A model generated the notes under the pieces. That model did not search any database, had not been told where the DNA came from, and saw only the letters and a list, made by a program, of their open reading frames with translations. Shown here piece after piece: positions 46,932-58,509 of a DNA stretch of 64,000 nucleotides (position 1 is its first letter; every line of letters begins with the position of its first letter). This stretch comes from Chimonanthus salicifolius (lineage: Eukaryota > Streptophyta > Magnoliopsida > Laurales > Calycanthaceae), in contig CM023534.1 in the NCBI GenBank assembly GCA_013350335.1, forward strand, positions 496,001 to 560,000, given 5' to 3'. The translations under genes and the position numbers were made by a program.

Positions 46932-47114
46932 CAGGGGTCAAAAAATCGGTATCGGTCGATATATCGTTATCGGTCGATATTTTTCTCTTTCCTCCATTTT
47001 TTTGAAAATATCGGTCGATATCGGCCGATATTTTGATATCGGCCGATATTTACAACTTCAAAACTGATACATATCGGCCGATACGATATGTATCGGCCGA
47101 TATTTGTACCCCTG
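46932..47114. mobile_element. hAT-like nonautonomous element, family A (183 bp)
   Basis: Inverted ends CAGGGGTCAAAAAATCGG and CAGGGGTACAAATATCGG (15 of 18 identical). A perfect 8-bp TSD, CCTATTCT, lies at 46924-46931 and 47115-47122. The inside consists largely of TATCGGTCGATA and TATCGGCCGATA palindromes. Too short to code. CAGGGG termini plus 8-bp TSD indicate mobilisation by a hAT transposase. Confidence 0.88.
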
Positions 47115-47122
47115 CCTATTCT

Positions 47123-47370
47123 TATTGAAATAATTTTAATTTGTAAATTCAATTATAAGAGTGAATCTCAAATGAAAATGACAAATTGAGGAAGATGATT
47201 CTAATGATTTTTCAATACAATAATAACATGTTTTAACTATAAATAACTTGAGAAAGGAAGGAAAATGGCTTAGATTATTCCCTCTCATTCCCCATAGCAG
47301 GTATTTCAATCTAAAATTCATTTTATGAATCCTCTTTCTATCTCAAAATGATTTTTCCCTTACATAGAAG
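47123..47370. other. Spacer between two hAT-like elements
   Basis: AT-rich, no feature recognised. Confidence 0.5.
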
Positions 47371-47716
47371 TAGGGATGAAACTTGGGTCGGGTTTTAACT
47401 CGACCCGCGTGACTCAACCTTGGAAATCAATGGGTTTGGATTATACTTTTTTATATCTCGGGTCGGCTCGGATTAGGAAAAATAAACCCGCATGAAATTC
47501 GAGTCGGGTCGGATTGAGAAATTTAAAAGCAATCCGACTCGACCTGACATGAATGCACCAAGTTATAAAATAACACTCAGGTTGATTCGGGTCAGGTCGG
47601 ATTAAGTAACTCGAGTTAACAATTTGAATCGGATCGTATCAGATTCAATAATTTTTTATCTGAGTTGAGTTGGATTTATTAAAACCCGACTCGACCTGAT
47701 CCGAATTTCAGCTCTA
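47371..47716. mobile_element. hAT-like nonautonomous element, family B (346 bp)
   Basis: Ends TAGGGATGAAACTTGGG and, inverted, TAGAGCTGAAATTCGGATC. Candidate TSDs CATAGAAG and CACAGACT agree at only 5 of 8 positions, so this is an older copy. The interior has the CCCGACTCGACC and GGGTCGGATT mosaic of the family. Confidence 0.65.
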
Positions 47717-48019
47717 CACAGACTTTACAATTTCTCTTTGAAGGCAAAAATTACATTTAAGCCATTAATCTTAGCAAATTCCCAGGAGCAATGACCTTCC
47801 CTCTAGCTCACGAAATTAGCCCACGTCCACTAAGACATGATTTTTATTTAGGATTTTTATCATCTATAAATAAACATGGTTTTTAAGTAATTAATTAACA
47901 AATTAAGTGATGAGTAAATGAGTTTGTTGGGTAACACATCGATCCGATCCAAACCCATTATTAGACAGGTTGTGACACATAAGATCCATTAGAGTTAATC
48001 CAAACCCACTCTTTTATAA

Positions 48020-48361
48020 TTGGTTTCATTTCAACACAACACATTTAATAAATGAGTTAGAAATGCTAGACTCGTACCCCTTTAATTGGAGTTGATTTGA
48101 ATTAAAAAAAAAAAATTTATTTGTAAGGAATCCAACTAAAGATAGAAACAAGAACCTATTGGTTTCATTTCAACTCAACACATTTAATAAATGAGTTAGA
48201 AATGCTAGACTCATACCCCTTTAATTGAAGTTGAATTAAAAAAAAAAAATGTAAGGAATCCAAGTAAGGATACAAACAAGAACCCGTTGGTTTCATTTCA
48301 ACTCAACACATTTAATAAATGAGTTAGAAATGCTAGACTTGTACCCTTTAAATGAAGTTGA
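48020..48361 (+). repeat. Tandem array, about 130-bp unit, 2.5 copies (family C)
   Basis: Units begin TTGGTTTCATTTCAACWC at 48020, 48159 and 48287 (periods 139 and 128) and each contains AATAAATGAGTTAGAAATGC and GACTYGTACCC. The length difference is mostly in an A-run. Related motifs occur at 10080-10440. Confidence 0.9.
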
Positions 48362-48436
48362 TTCAGGTTAACTTATGTCAGATCAGAACCCGTTTACCCA
48401 ACCCTCAGTGGACATTACCTAATTTTATTTTATTTA

Positions 48437-48549
48437 ATTTTTTGAATACCAAGGTATCCAAGCGTGGCACTAGCCTTTTTTGTGTTGAATGGGATTTGAT
48501 CTTAAAACTATACAAAGAAGAGTGAGAATTGACCACCAAACTAACTCTC
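48437..48549 (-). mobile_element. tRNA-derived SINE, minus orientation
   Basis: Minus-strand reading: GAGTTAGTTTGGTGGTCAA (A-box-like), AAGATCAAATCCCATTC (B-box-like), then GCCACGCTTGGATACCTTGG and TATTC followed by an A-rich tail. Same structure as 4462-4582 and 54176-54300. No firm TSD. Confidence 0.6.
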
Positions 48550-48873
48550 AAATTTGTATTCAAGACAAACAAGTCCAAGCCTCGAGGAAAAGTTGTAAAT
48601 AATAATTTTTTTTTACAATAAAACCTTAATCCCTCCCTTAATCTTCTTCCCCTCACCATATGCCTCACTCATAAAGTAGTATAAATATTTAGAAACATAA
48701 CCTTTATCCGTAATTAATATTTAATAATATTTGGACTCAGGCTTGTGCCATTCAATGCATAATCTGGTTTGAGCCAATTAGGCCTGACATAAATTTGGTT
48801 TATTAAGTCCTTAATTTTGCATCTCCACTATATATTAGAAGTGAGACTAATTTCACAGATATGTGTAAACCTC

Positions 48874-49055
48874 TAAATTCACACACACCAATTAAATCAA
48901 TATCGAGTGACCCATTGATACTGAATCTGAATCGACTAAATATCTCACTTCATGAAACAGACTTTAAATTCACACACACCGATTAAATCAATATCGAGTG
49001 ACCCATTGATATTGAATCTGAATCGACTAAAGATCTCATTTCATGAAACAGACTT
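48874..49055 (+). repeat. Tandem duplication, 91-bp unit
   Basis: Copies at 48874-48964 and 48965-49055 start TAAATTCACACACACC and differ at only a handful of positions, so the duplication is recent. It codes for nothing obvious. Confidence 0.92.
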
Positions 49056-50320
49056 CTTGACCGTAACCCCACGTCATTATTCTATTCTCCTTTTAACTAC
49101 TACAATATGTGCATATGGACACATCAATGATCAGCTTACAATGCAAAAAGGTAATAAAATACTTAAGTTATATTAAAATTTAAATTGGATAGAATCGATC
49201 AATATATAAATTTTAATCAAAGTCAACTCAAATCTAGTTTCTTTTCATCCGTACCTCACGGGCTGACCTAACTTGAAACTTCTTGACCTAAAAAAAAGAA
49301 AAAGCCCTTGAAACTTCTTGAAGAGTTACAGTACCTTTGAATGGGACCCATATAGTCTAATTGATTTTTTTTACTTATATTCTTCCAAAAATATTTTTTT
49401 AAGTAGTATATTAACTTTTTAAATAATAGTAGTCTTTTTAATTTTATTTTATATAAGATTTGAGTCATCTGAAATTTCTAACAAACTAATCTAATTACAT
49501 AGAATGAATGATTAATGTTACTTAAAGAATGCTTATATTTGATTGGATTTCTAAAAACCTGAAATAAGTAAAGCTCAATGATGCTTATTTACATTGAATC
49601 TATTTTAATTTGGTTAAATCATTTTTATCTCAATTATATACCACATATTCTATTTAAAATTAAAAATAAAATAAAAATAATAGCATTTGCACCGAAAGAG
49701 TCTTACCCCACACGTTCCTATTCCGCTTTCCATTGACTTGGAACTTGGAAGCGGCGATTTTCCAGTCAACAACAGGGATTCAGTCCTGTCTTATTCATGT
49801 GCAACCTCCAAGAAGTTGAGGCTTTTTTATACTCTCACATATTTTTTTCTTAAAAGGTATATTTTATTTTCTAATATAAATAATAAAAATAAGGGTTTTT
49901 TTACGAAAATACTTCAAAAACTATAATTTTGTATTAGAGTGCTTCCAAAAAAAATTAATCCAATCAAAGTGTCTTATACGTCAACTTAGATATTTTTAAA
50001 TGAAAAAGATCTCATGCACTTGCGTATATTCAAGTTTGTTTTTAAATCTGTATCTACTAATGTTAAATTGTGTTACTAGCTCATAAATTACGGTGCTATT
50101 TAAAAGTAGTGTATAAAGTACATTACTACAGCATATATCTGTCACTAGCATGTTACTTTTTTTTTATATATATTATTTTATAATTTAAATAAGACAGAAG
50201 TTATTGTAGTATTAATATAGCTAAAGAAAATTATTTCTTATATAAATGACTTGAGTACAAATCTTGATGATGGTTATTTTTTATTTGTACACTTTTTTTC
50301 ATTTTTATTGAAAAAGGATG
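49056..50320. other. Intergenic, no gene seen
   Basis: AT-rich with many A/T homopolymers. The short open frame at 49687-49926 matches nothing known. Confidence 0.5.
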
Positions 50321-50334
50321 AATAATAATTAAGG

Positions 50335-50808
50335 GATTGGCGTAGTACTTCGAAATCATAGAGGTGAAACTTCCATTATATTCACTGAAGCGGTGGGAGT
50401 AAAGAACTCCAATGATGCTGAAATTCTTTACATTACGAAAGCTCTTCTTATTTGGAAGATTCTTTGTGAAGGCAAATTGATTGTAGAAGGAGATTCTGCT
50501 AATGCTTTCAAGTGGACATCGGGTTTGAGGCGACCACCTTGGAGACTTACTGATATGGTTAAGGAAGTAAGAATTTTAACAAGAGATATGAACGTTTCTT
50601 TTGCTAAAGTTGGACGAACGCTAATGGAGTGGTAGATTATTTCGCTAAACTGGGAGTTGACAACCATTGGGCGGGCATTTTTATTATTTAATTCTGCTTC
50701 TTGTTTTATGTGTGTTGTTTCTCTTATTTTCTTTTGGTCTATCCCTTTTAGACCATTTCTCTGTACTATTTCTCTCTTTAATGAATCTTTTTTCGTGACT
50801 GCTCAAAA
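50335..50808 (+). mobile_element. 5'-truncated L1-type LINE (partial RNase H)
   Basis: A perfect 14-bp TSD (AATAATAATTAAGG) at 50321-50334 and 50809-50822 brackets a 474-bp insertion with an A-tail. It begins within the RNase H domain (VLRNHRGETSIIFTEAVG, SNDAEIL, VEGDSANAFKW). The frame breaks near 50625, just before NGVVDYFAKLGVD. The 3' UTR has a perfect stem-loop at 50736-50754 (GGTCTA, 7-nt loop, TAGACC). Confidence 0.9.
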
Positions 50809-50822
50809 AATAATAATTAAGG

Positions 50823-51546
50823 AGTATTCATTTGTCTTAACCTGAATTAAAAGTTTCTTCAGTGATGTAACACTATAGAATTTATGATGCTACCACACCT
50901 ATCATGGATCAATTCATATGATAAGAAGTTAAAAAATAATTCTCATGATAATACTACAGCACTAAAGTTCCATCTCTGTAGCAGTAACTCTTTCAATAGA
51001 TGCAAGTATTGAATTTTCAAACAGCCCCACTTTTCTATTAAGTGAACCAATGGTGAAGGACCTTGAAAATCTGAAGCAAGTGCCAAATAATTTCATAATT
51101 ATCAGCATCCAAGATTATGACAGTCCTTCCCTTATCTCTCTGATTAAAAATATAATTAAGAAATACTAACGTAATACATACCATTAATTTAAAAGAAATG
51201 AATCAGAATACTAAGAAGCAGAGTAAAAAGAAGGGAGATTTTTACTTTGATCTTAAAATTATGCCTCAACATATAGAAAACTGCAACATGCAGAAGATCA
51301 TAAAAACAAGAAAGCTGGCCATCTTTGGGAGTAAAATAAAAAAGAATAAAAAAAAGGAAGTTCCTAATTATCTTAGAAAATCTTAGCATGTCTACAACTG
51401 GATGGAGATTGCAGAAAGAGTATACAAGAAATCATCAGCAAGCCCTGTGTATCAGATAAACACAGAAAGAGTCGACCTCTAGTCTAATTCTAGAATCTTT
51501 AGACCAACCGGAGATAGTCTTTTGATGAATTTCCATTGCTTTCTAT
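50823..51546. other. Downstream region of the receptor kinase gene
   Basis: AT-rich; likely includes the receptor kinase 3' UTR next to 51546. No other gene seen. Confidence 0.5.
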
Positions 51547-53925
51547 TTAGATTGAACTGAGAAATGAAGTTGGAGAAGGAGGGATTGGTATGACTACAGT
51601 TCCTTCCAACATCAACACCACCTTCTTCATTGAAGGCCTGAGAAATGGGTCATCTTGGATGCACCAAAGTCCAACCATCACCATCCTCTCTAGCATTTTC
51701 CTGTCCACTTCATCACTCTCCACCACCTTTTCCAACTCATTGGCCTGGAAGCAGTCATACACCCAATCTGATAGAACAATCTTCTCCTCCTCTGCTTCCA
51801 ACTCTATGCTCCTCCTACAACATACAATCTCCAATAATACTATTCCAAAACTATAAACATCTGCCTTCACTGTAATAGCCATGTTCTTATGCCATTCGGG
51901 TGCGACATACCCCCTTGTTCCCCTAATTCCAGTGAAAGTTTTGGTCTGGTCGGGCTTCATCAGCTTTGCCAACCCGAAATCGGAAATCTTTGCGACGTTA
52001 GATTCGTCCATGAGTATGTTTTGAGGCTTTATATCACAGTGGATGATCGGGGTCTGGCACTCCTCGTGTAGATAGAGAATGCCTCTAGCAATATCCATGG
52101 CAATCTTCACTTTTTGGTTCCAATTCAGGCACTTCTCCGGGTTAAAGAGAAGGCCCGCAAGCGAACCATTGCACATGTACTCATACACCAAAAGCTTATG
52201 AGGCCCATCATCACAGAAGCCGAGCAAATGAACAAGGTTCCGATGATGTGTTCGCCCGATAGCCCGTATCTCCGTTCGAAATTCTCTGTCTCCTTCTTCG
52301 ACCACGACATCTAGTCTCTTCACTGCGACTGTGAGCCTGCCGTCCAGTATGATCCCTCTATAAACAGTCCCAAATGCTCCCTTTCCTAGCACTTCCTTGA
52401 ATCCATCTGTTGCTTCCTGGAGCTCATCGTAAGTAAATGCCCTTGGAGCAAAGTCATTACATATGGAACTAGAATTTTGCGCATATGACATGAGTTTCGA
52501 CCTCCGCTTCCTCCGGTGCCGGTAGATCAAAATACTAGATGCAGCAAAGAAGAGTACTGAACATGTGAACAGAACAACAATCAAGATCACGATCTCCATG
52601 GGAAACTTCTTCTCAACTCTGCTAATAAGCGATGGCGGTGAGCTGCCACCGGAGCTTGTTAAATTGCCACTGCCAAACTTGATGAAGGCTTTCGAGCCAC
52701 CTAAGTTTCTTCTTCCGTACCGCAGGGGAAGCTTCTGTTTCCGGCAATCTGTGTCTTTATGCAATGCTGCTTCACACTCACAATCTTGTAAACAAGCCTC
52801 TCTGCAATCTTCATCGCTAATTGACCGTAAAACTTCATATGGGTCGTCATCCCACTCGATATCGTCCATCCAAAAAATGTCATATGTCATGTTCTCTGTT
52901 TTTCCTCTGCATCTTTCTGCAATGAAGTTCCTCTCACAGCCTAGAGACTTTTGGCCAGGGTCGACGAAGTCGAAATTACGCGGGCAATTGCAAACTGCAT
53001 CAATGTCATTGAGAGTACAGAAGGAATTTAGGCCACAGAGGCCTTTTGGTTCACATTCATTTGATGGTTCTTTCCATCTGACCGAGATCGTTTGGGTGCT
53101 ATTCTGATTGAAAAGATGAGAATACAGCCGAAGAATTCCATCGTAGTCGAGTGTTGCACGGAAAATGGATGTTGATGTTGAATCAATGCGAGGATTCAAT
53201 GCATTGGTCAGATTTATTATGTTGAAACCAGTGCTATTGAGCAAAAACAATCGGCCATTGTTGTCAAGGTGTAGTGTAACATTGTTTCCATCATTATCTG
53301 TACCAGTACTCCAATATGCATCTTTTGGAAGACTCTCTGTTCGGGTGGGGTAGGACACAAGGTTTCCATCATTCTGCATACTGACCTGGAACAGCCCGCT
53401 CGAGTGGTTGGTTGGCGATACACTAGAAACAAGCTCCTTCCCCGACAACAACCTTTGGCCAGTCAAGATGGTGTTCGTTGGAGAATCAAAGGTTTGCCAA
53501 ATAATCATCGAGTCCGAATTGTACATAACAAAGTTTCCGGTGTCGAGCATGGATGCGAAGGAAACCGAGTCGGACCCAGTTGCTATCGAGTTGCTTTGAC
53601 CACCTCCGCTTCGCAAAACAAGCCCTTCATCACGGCTCAATAGCAATGTGGTGTTGCGTGGAACTGGCGGATTGTCTCGGTTCGCCGTCCAAACGACGAT
53701 GTTCGGGTTGTTGCGATCTCCGACCAACCAGACTCCAATGGCAAAACCGTCGCCTTGCGGGTAGAATCCAAAGGCAAAGTGGCCAGAAGGAGAGAGCCAT
53801 GAGGTGGGATTGGTGGTGGGGGAAAGAGAAGAGCCTGTGTTGATGGTGTTGGGTGGTCTTCTTTGAGCTGTTGCCATAGAGAATGCCAAGAAAAAGAGTA
53901 CAAATACAAAGGCAGTGGAAGCCAT
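51547..53925 (-). CDS. G-type lectin S-receptor-like serine/threonine kinase (LECRK3-like)
   Basis: Intact, intronless, 792 residues from Met 53925; the in-frame Met at 54012 would bury the signal peptide, so the internal start is preferred. Order: signal peptide 1-20; bulb-type mannose-binding lectin domain about 30-150 (WLSPSGHFAFGFY, VVWTANRD, DTGNFVMY); EGF/PAN-like Cys-rich part about 289-395; transmembrane helix about 443-468 followed by a basic stop-transfer (RHRRKRRSK); kinase about 513-775 with GKGAFGTVYRG, Lys536, HCDIKPQN (Asp631), DFG (649-651) and APE (675-677). The Cys before the catalytic Asp makes it a non-RD kinase, a class common among immune receptors. Located in the plasma membrane; the ligand is unknown. 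This large subfamily acts in defence and stress signalling. Confidence 0.93.
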   Translation of the reverse strand: MASTAFVFVLFFLAFSMATAQRRPPNTINTGSSLSPTTNPTSWLSPSGHFAFGFYPQGDGFAIGVWLVGDRNNPNIVVWTANRDNPPVPRNTTLLLSRDEGLVLRSGGGQSNSIATGSDSVSFASMLDTGNFVMYNSDSMIIWQTFDSPTNTILTGQRLLSGKELVSSVSPTNHSSGLFQVSMQNDGNLVSYPTRTESLPKDAYWSTGTDNDGNNVTLHLDNNGRLFLLNSTGFNIINLTNALNPRIDSTSTSIFRATLDYDGILRLYSHLFNQNSTQTISVRWKEPSNECEPKGLCGLNSFCTLNDIDAVCNCPRNFDFVDPGQKSLGCERNFIAERCRGKTENMTYDIFWMDDIEWDDDPYEVLRSISDEDCREACLQDCECEAALHKDTDCRKQKLPLRYGRRNLGGSKAFIKFGSGNLTSSGGSSPPSLISRVEKKFPMEIVILIVVLFTCSVLFFAASSILIYRHRRKRRSKLMSYAQNSSSICNDFAPRAFTYDELQEATDGFKEVLGKGAFGTVYRGIILDGRLTVAVKRLDVVVEEGDREFRTEIRAIGRTHHRNLVHLLGFCDDGPHKLLVYEYMCNGSLAGLLFNPEKCLNWNQKVKIAMDIARGILYLHEECQTPIIHCDIKPQNILMDESNVAKISDFGLAKLMKPDQTKTFTGIRGTRGYVAPEWHKNMAITVKADVYSFGIVLLEIVCCRRSIELEAEEEKIVLSDWVYDCFQANELEKVVESDEVDRKMLERMVMVGLWCIQDDPFLRPSMKKVVLMLEGTVVIPIPPSPTSFLSSI

Positions 53926-54175
53926 TAGAGGTGGTGATGGAGAGGAGAGTAACCCTGGAATTATTAGTAGCTTGACATTGACCTTCCTTTCTGCAATGGA
54001 ATGCCGAGTCAAGAGGATGAATGGATCACGTTAGTTCTTAGTTTTTGCATAGCCGGCACCTATTATCAAATGAATTGAATTGATTCAATTTCTAGAAAAA
54101 TTCATTGTTGAATTAAATTTACGTAATATGAATAGTCAAACTTTTTAATCTTTAAAGTTAAACTTATAATAAATT

Positions 54176-54300
54176 CATTTTTTAAGATTAAGGTATCCAA
54201 GCGTCCCACGAGAGCACACACCGAGTATAAAATTAAAGGAAGTGACCATTTTTATGTTGCAAAAAATGTGAATTTACCATCAAACTAACTCTTCAGAGTT
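54176..54300 (-). mobile_element. tRNA-derived SINE, minus orientation, with perfect TSD
   Basis: Bounded by a perfect 15-bp TSD (AACTTATAATAAATT) at 54161-54175 and 54301-54315. Minus-strand reading: GAGTTAGTTTGATGGTAAA head, a diverged B-box zone, then GACGCTTGGATACCTTAATC and an A-run. It lies upstream of the receptor kinase start, so it may be in its promoter. Confidence 0.8.
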
Positions 54301-54315
54301 AACTTATAATAAATT

Positions 54316-55779
54316 ATTTAAGTTAAATTTTAACATTTTTCTTATAAAAGTGTTGTTTTTCAAATGCTCATCATTTTTAAATAAGATTAAAAGGACATAA
54401 GATTATCAACTAATGAATATTGAAAAGTCAAATATTTATTCATTTGTTTGTTCATCCCAAAATTGACCCAACTCACAATGATGGATGGAGTGATGGACCA
54501 CATGACTTGGTAGAACTGACCCAATCAATTGGCAATTAAAGGGTAAGAAAGTGGTCCAAGAGCAGAAAATAAGAGCCCACAAGTCAAAACTTTGAAAATG
54601 GAAATTTAAAGTAGAAGACCATTTAACGATCAACTATTTAACGAGTCTAACAGTCATGACTCACCCAATCATGATATTGCATAAGTTAATTTGAATTTGA
54701 GACATATTATAAAAACATTAATAGTTTAAAATAAATTTAATTGAGTTAATCCTACACATGTCCAAACCTTTTCTACAGTAATCTTAGACAATTTACAGTG
54801 TCACCTATCATCACTTGCAAGATAGACTAATTTAAGGGTGAATTGGTTATTTTAACAATGTGAGAAGTTATTAACCTTTTTTATAATAATCAATTGATTC
54901 TTATATTGTCTACACGGTGAATAGTAATTGGTAGCACCATAAATTGTCTAGTATTATAGAATTATACGATCCAAATTCATTTGTAGAATTTCTAAATAGG
55001 ATTATACTTATAATTCAAATTAAATATGAGCTGAGTTAGTCCGAAATGAACCACGTTCAAGTTGAGTGAACCCAAGTTAGTTCTCTGAGTAAATGTGGAA
55101 ATATAGTTTTTGGCAGAGATAAGAAATCAAACTATAGATCCATCACACACACTTTGTTGTGATCTATATCACTACGTCACTTTTGTCCCCAATTGTGAAT
55201 AAAAGTTGATTTTTGCATTACCATTTTCTTTTATAGTGCACCACTTTTAAAGGAAAATGTAAATTTGCTCATATTTCTCTCATTTTCTCTCTTTCTATCT
55301 TTCTCAGAAGTAAGGGTAAAATGCTCATATTTTTTAGGTCAGAGGTCCTCATATGTCTACGCTGGATATTTTTTTTTTTGACTAAAATGCTCTTCCCTTC
55401 CCAACACGTATGAAACCCCTAATAAATTTGTGTTTCTTAAGTTGAACGCATTTCAACTTTCTTGCACTAGAGCAGTTCAACAAATTTTAGTAATTTTAAT
55501 GAAAATGAGGGAAAAGAATGAAATAAATAAAAAGAGTGAGCAACAAAATTGCAGTAGTTCAAATTAGCATATTATTTTAAGAAAATATTCTTATTCTTAA
55601 AAATGTAGATGGGTCACTCATTTTTTTATCTTAATTAAAATGTTATTATAGAAAGAAATTATTTTAAAAGTATTATATGCTCATATTGTAAGCATGTTGG
55701 AACTTAAATAATAAAAAGGAATTGATTTAAGAAGATCATTTTTTTTCTGGATTTGCACTAGAGCGAAGGGATCAATATC
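54316..55779. other. Intergenic between receptor kinase and retrotransposon
   Basis: AT-rich, no gene or repeat recognised apart from short homopolymer tracts. Confidence 0.5.
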
Positions 55780-56806
55780 TGTGATACCCTAGCCCAAATT
55801 AGTGACTAATTTAGACAAATTTTAATTAACTAAATATTTTTTAGCCATTAATTATAAGTTTTGCTATATTAATCATGAAGAATTTTGAATAAGCTTTTCA
55901 ACGAGTCTAAGTTTGACTCGATCCGAGTCCGAAAACTCTTTCAAATTAAATTTTAAATGTATAATAATAAGTTATGATTATTAATAATATTATTTTAGGG
56001 TCAAAACTTGACTGCTTTTGAAACTCAGTCATTTCATTTTATTTCAATCTCAAATTGAAGATCCTGCACTATTTTTAAAATCCGGACTTAACGGAATGCC
56101 AATCTCGACCTAATTCTACATATTTTCACTACCTAAAATTTTATAGGTGGTAAAACTCCACTTAGATAGGGAAGATAAAATCCTAAAAATATACGAAGGA
56201 AGTTAATGTTCAATCTGTAAAATAAGTGAGCCATTTCTATCTTCAGATTTCCAAAATATCGAGTTTTTAATAATTATTTTACGTCAAAAAATGTGAGCCG
56301 TCGAATACTCTGTCACTTAGATGGAGTGGTTTTTTACTTTAAAACACTTTAAACCTTTAGAATGTTTTTATCAGATTAATTTAATCTACCTAATTATAAA
56401 ATTAAATTTTCTCCAGGAGATACTTTAAAATTAAGAAATTTTGCTGAATCGGTGTTTTTTGATTAAAACACTGAGTTGTTGACCGAAATTTTTATCCAAA
56501 ATTTAATACTATATTAATAATTTAATATTTGACCTAGTGAACTATTTGGATTAAATTAGAGAGACCTTAAAATACCCAGATTTAACAAAGGATATGAAAG
56601 GAATTTAAAAAAAAATAATAATAATAAAATAATGAAAATTTTGAAGCTGCTGACTGCAGGAAGCGCTGGACGAATTGTAATCGTTCATGTAAGAGGAGCA
56701 GGTGAAGCAAGGAAAAAAAAAATAATAATATAAAATAATATAAAACTAGATAAGCAAGCTATAGTCTAGGGGGTAACGTGGGTGGCTTTCAAGCCAACCC
56801 ACTTCC

Positions 56807-56814
56807 TATTTAAA
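56807..56814 (+). promoter_or_regulatory. LTR TATA box (5' LTR)
   Basis: TATTTAAA in TTCCTATTTAAACGTC, conserved in the other LTR and followed within 100 bases by a CT-rich leader. Likely U3/R promoter with transcription starting near 56840. Confidence 0.5.
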
Positions 56815-57375
56815 CGTCAGTTGGGAAGAAGGAGGGAAAGAAAGAAAGGAAAAAAAAACAAAAAACAACAACACCACCACCGTCACCTCTTGTTTCTTTC
56901 TCCGGCAACCTTTCTCTCTCTTCTTCTCATTCTTTCACCAGTCAACTTCTTCTTGTCCCATTCTCTTCTTTCATTTTCGTTTTCTCCTCTCTTCGGTCGG
57001 TACAAACAACGAAAGCAATCATAACAGTCAAATTCGAAGGGTCCTCGTATCGACGTAGAGTTTTCGAAATTTTGTCAAAAATCGACGGATTACCGCGTGT
57101 GAAGTATCAAAATAAGTTTATTTTTAAATTTTAATAATTTCAATAGTTTAATATTGTATTTTAAAATTAAAACTTTCAAAATGAAAGAAGGGTAAGTTTT
57201 TCTTTCAAATTTTAAATTATACCCTTAAAATCATTTTTTAAGTTCAAAGTTTGTCTTTTAACCTTTAATTAAAAGAGGGGAAAAGATTAACCCCATTTAA
57301 CAATTGTATGTTTATTTTTTTCGCATTGTATGTTTAAATTCAGTATCATAACCTCTGGGTCACACTATCGTCTTT

Positions 57376-57635
57376 AGTGGCGCTAGTCGCTCGGTGATAC
57401 CATGTGATGTGACGCTTAGTCACCCGGTGGTTCATCAGTAGTGGCGCTTAGTCGCTCGGTGATACCATTTGAGGTGACGCTTAGTCACCCAGTGGATCAT
57501 CAGTAGTGGCGCTTAGTCGCTCAACGATACCATTTGAGATGACGCTTAGTCACCCGGTGGTTCATCAGTAGTGACGCTTAAGTCACTCGATGATACCATC
57601 TGAGGGGGCGCTTAGTCACCCAATGGTCTTGAAGT
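57376..57635 (+). repeat. 64-65-bp tandem array inside the 5' LTR, four copies
   Basis: Units start AGTGGCGCTTAGTCGCTCGG at 57376, 57440, 57505 and 57570. Each alternates an AGTCGCTCGGTGATACCA half with a TTAGTCACCCGGTGG half, so each unit is itself a diverged dimer. The array is GC-richer than its surroundings. Confidence 0.93.
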
Positions 57636-57978
57636 GGGGCACTGAGTACTTTTTACATTACTTGCATTGTACTCTCTGGGCCGAAAATCTCCACCTGAAA
57701 CGCAGCGGAAACGCCGCTCGGTGGCCATCTGAGACGGCCTTGGTCGCCCGGTGGTAAAAGAATTTGGGCACTGAGCACTTTTATTTAATTTCTTTTACTT
57801 TACCCTCTGGGCTCTGTCTCAATACTTTTCCCTGGCCAGGAAAAAATACGAGACCAGGCATTGAGTACTTTATATTTTTATTTTGATGTGTTGTTTTGGT
57901 TGGCTGACAACTAACTGCTGACTTAATCTAATGGAGTAGAAAGAATTAGGAGACTCACTATACTTATCATATTTTTGT

Positions 57979-58509
57979 TGGAAAATGCATAGGATCGGGT
58001 AGATAATCAATGAATGACCTGAAATTTATATTGTTATTTTATTCTTATAGATTTGTGTGATAATCTCTGCGGATAAAGGTGAGGAGACTCAAACCAACCC
58101 TTTTATTGTGTTATATGTTAAACCCACTAACACCAGACTGAAATGGGACCCATGGTCAATTAAAGATGGAAAATGCTATATAGGTCCAAAATACGAGACC
58201 TGACACTGCCTACATGTAAGGGATGTAAATGTTCTAACTGTTTAGAACGTAGGCATTAAAATGATGTCGGGGAGTCGAGGACTTGTAGCCTCTAACGCAG
58301 TATGGACCCATGGAGTGTCTGGGAACTGTCGGGTAAAAACTGGATGAAGGCATTCGTGTTATTAAATCCAGTTTTATATGTTTGTGTGATATTGATTATT
58401 TTATTGATTTCTTATATTAGTAGTGGATACACAGAAGGGTAAGGCTGGAATTTAGTGATTCTCTCAGAATAAGTCCCTATGTAAGGAGGGCAATGGAAAA
58501 GAGGTAAGA
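57979..58509 (+). other. LTR end / leader of the Ty3 element, no gag
   Basis: Contains the unresolved LTR boundary and leader. No reading frame with a gag zinc knuckle (CX2CX4HX4C) and no TGGTATCAGAGC-type primer-binding site were seen. Confidence 0.6.

Larger units (their letters stand above)
55780..57978 (+). repeat. 5' LTR (at least 2.2 kb)
   Basis: Aligned base by base with 61777-64000. Similarity still holds where the window ends, so the LTR is at least this long and its true end lies somewhere before about 58500. It contains a TATA box, a pyrimidine-rich leader and a four-copy tandem array. Confidence 0.9.

Noticed and set aside
53925..54012. Upstream in-frame Met of the receptor kinase
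   Set aside because: It would add 29 polar and basic residues before a clear signal peptide (MASTAFVFVLFFLAFSMATA), so the start at 53925 is preferred.
56782..57024. 80-codon open frame repeated in both LTRs (56782 and 62803)
   Set aside because: Its repetition is explained by the LTR duplication; composition is that of a CT-rich leader and nothing resembles a known protein.
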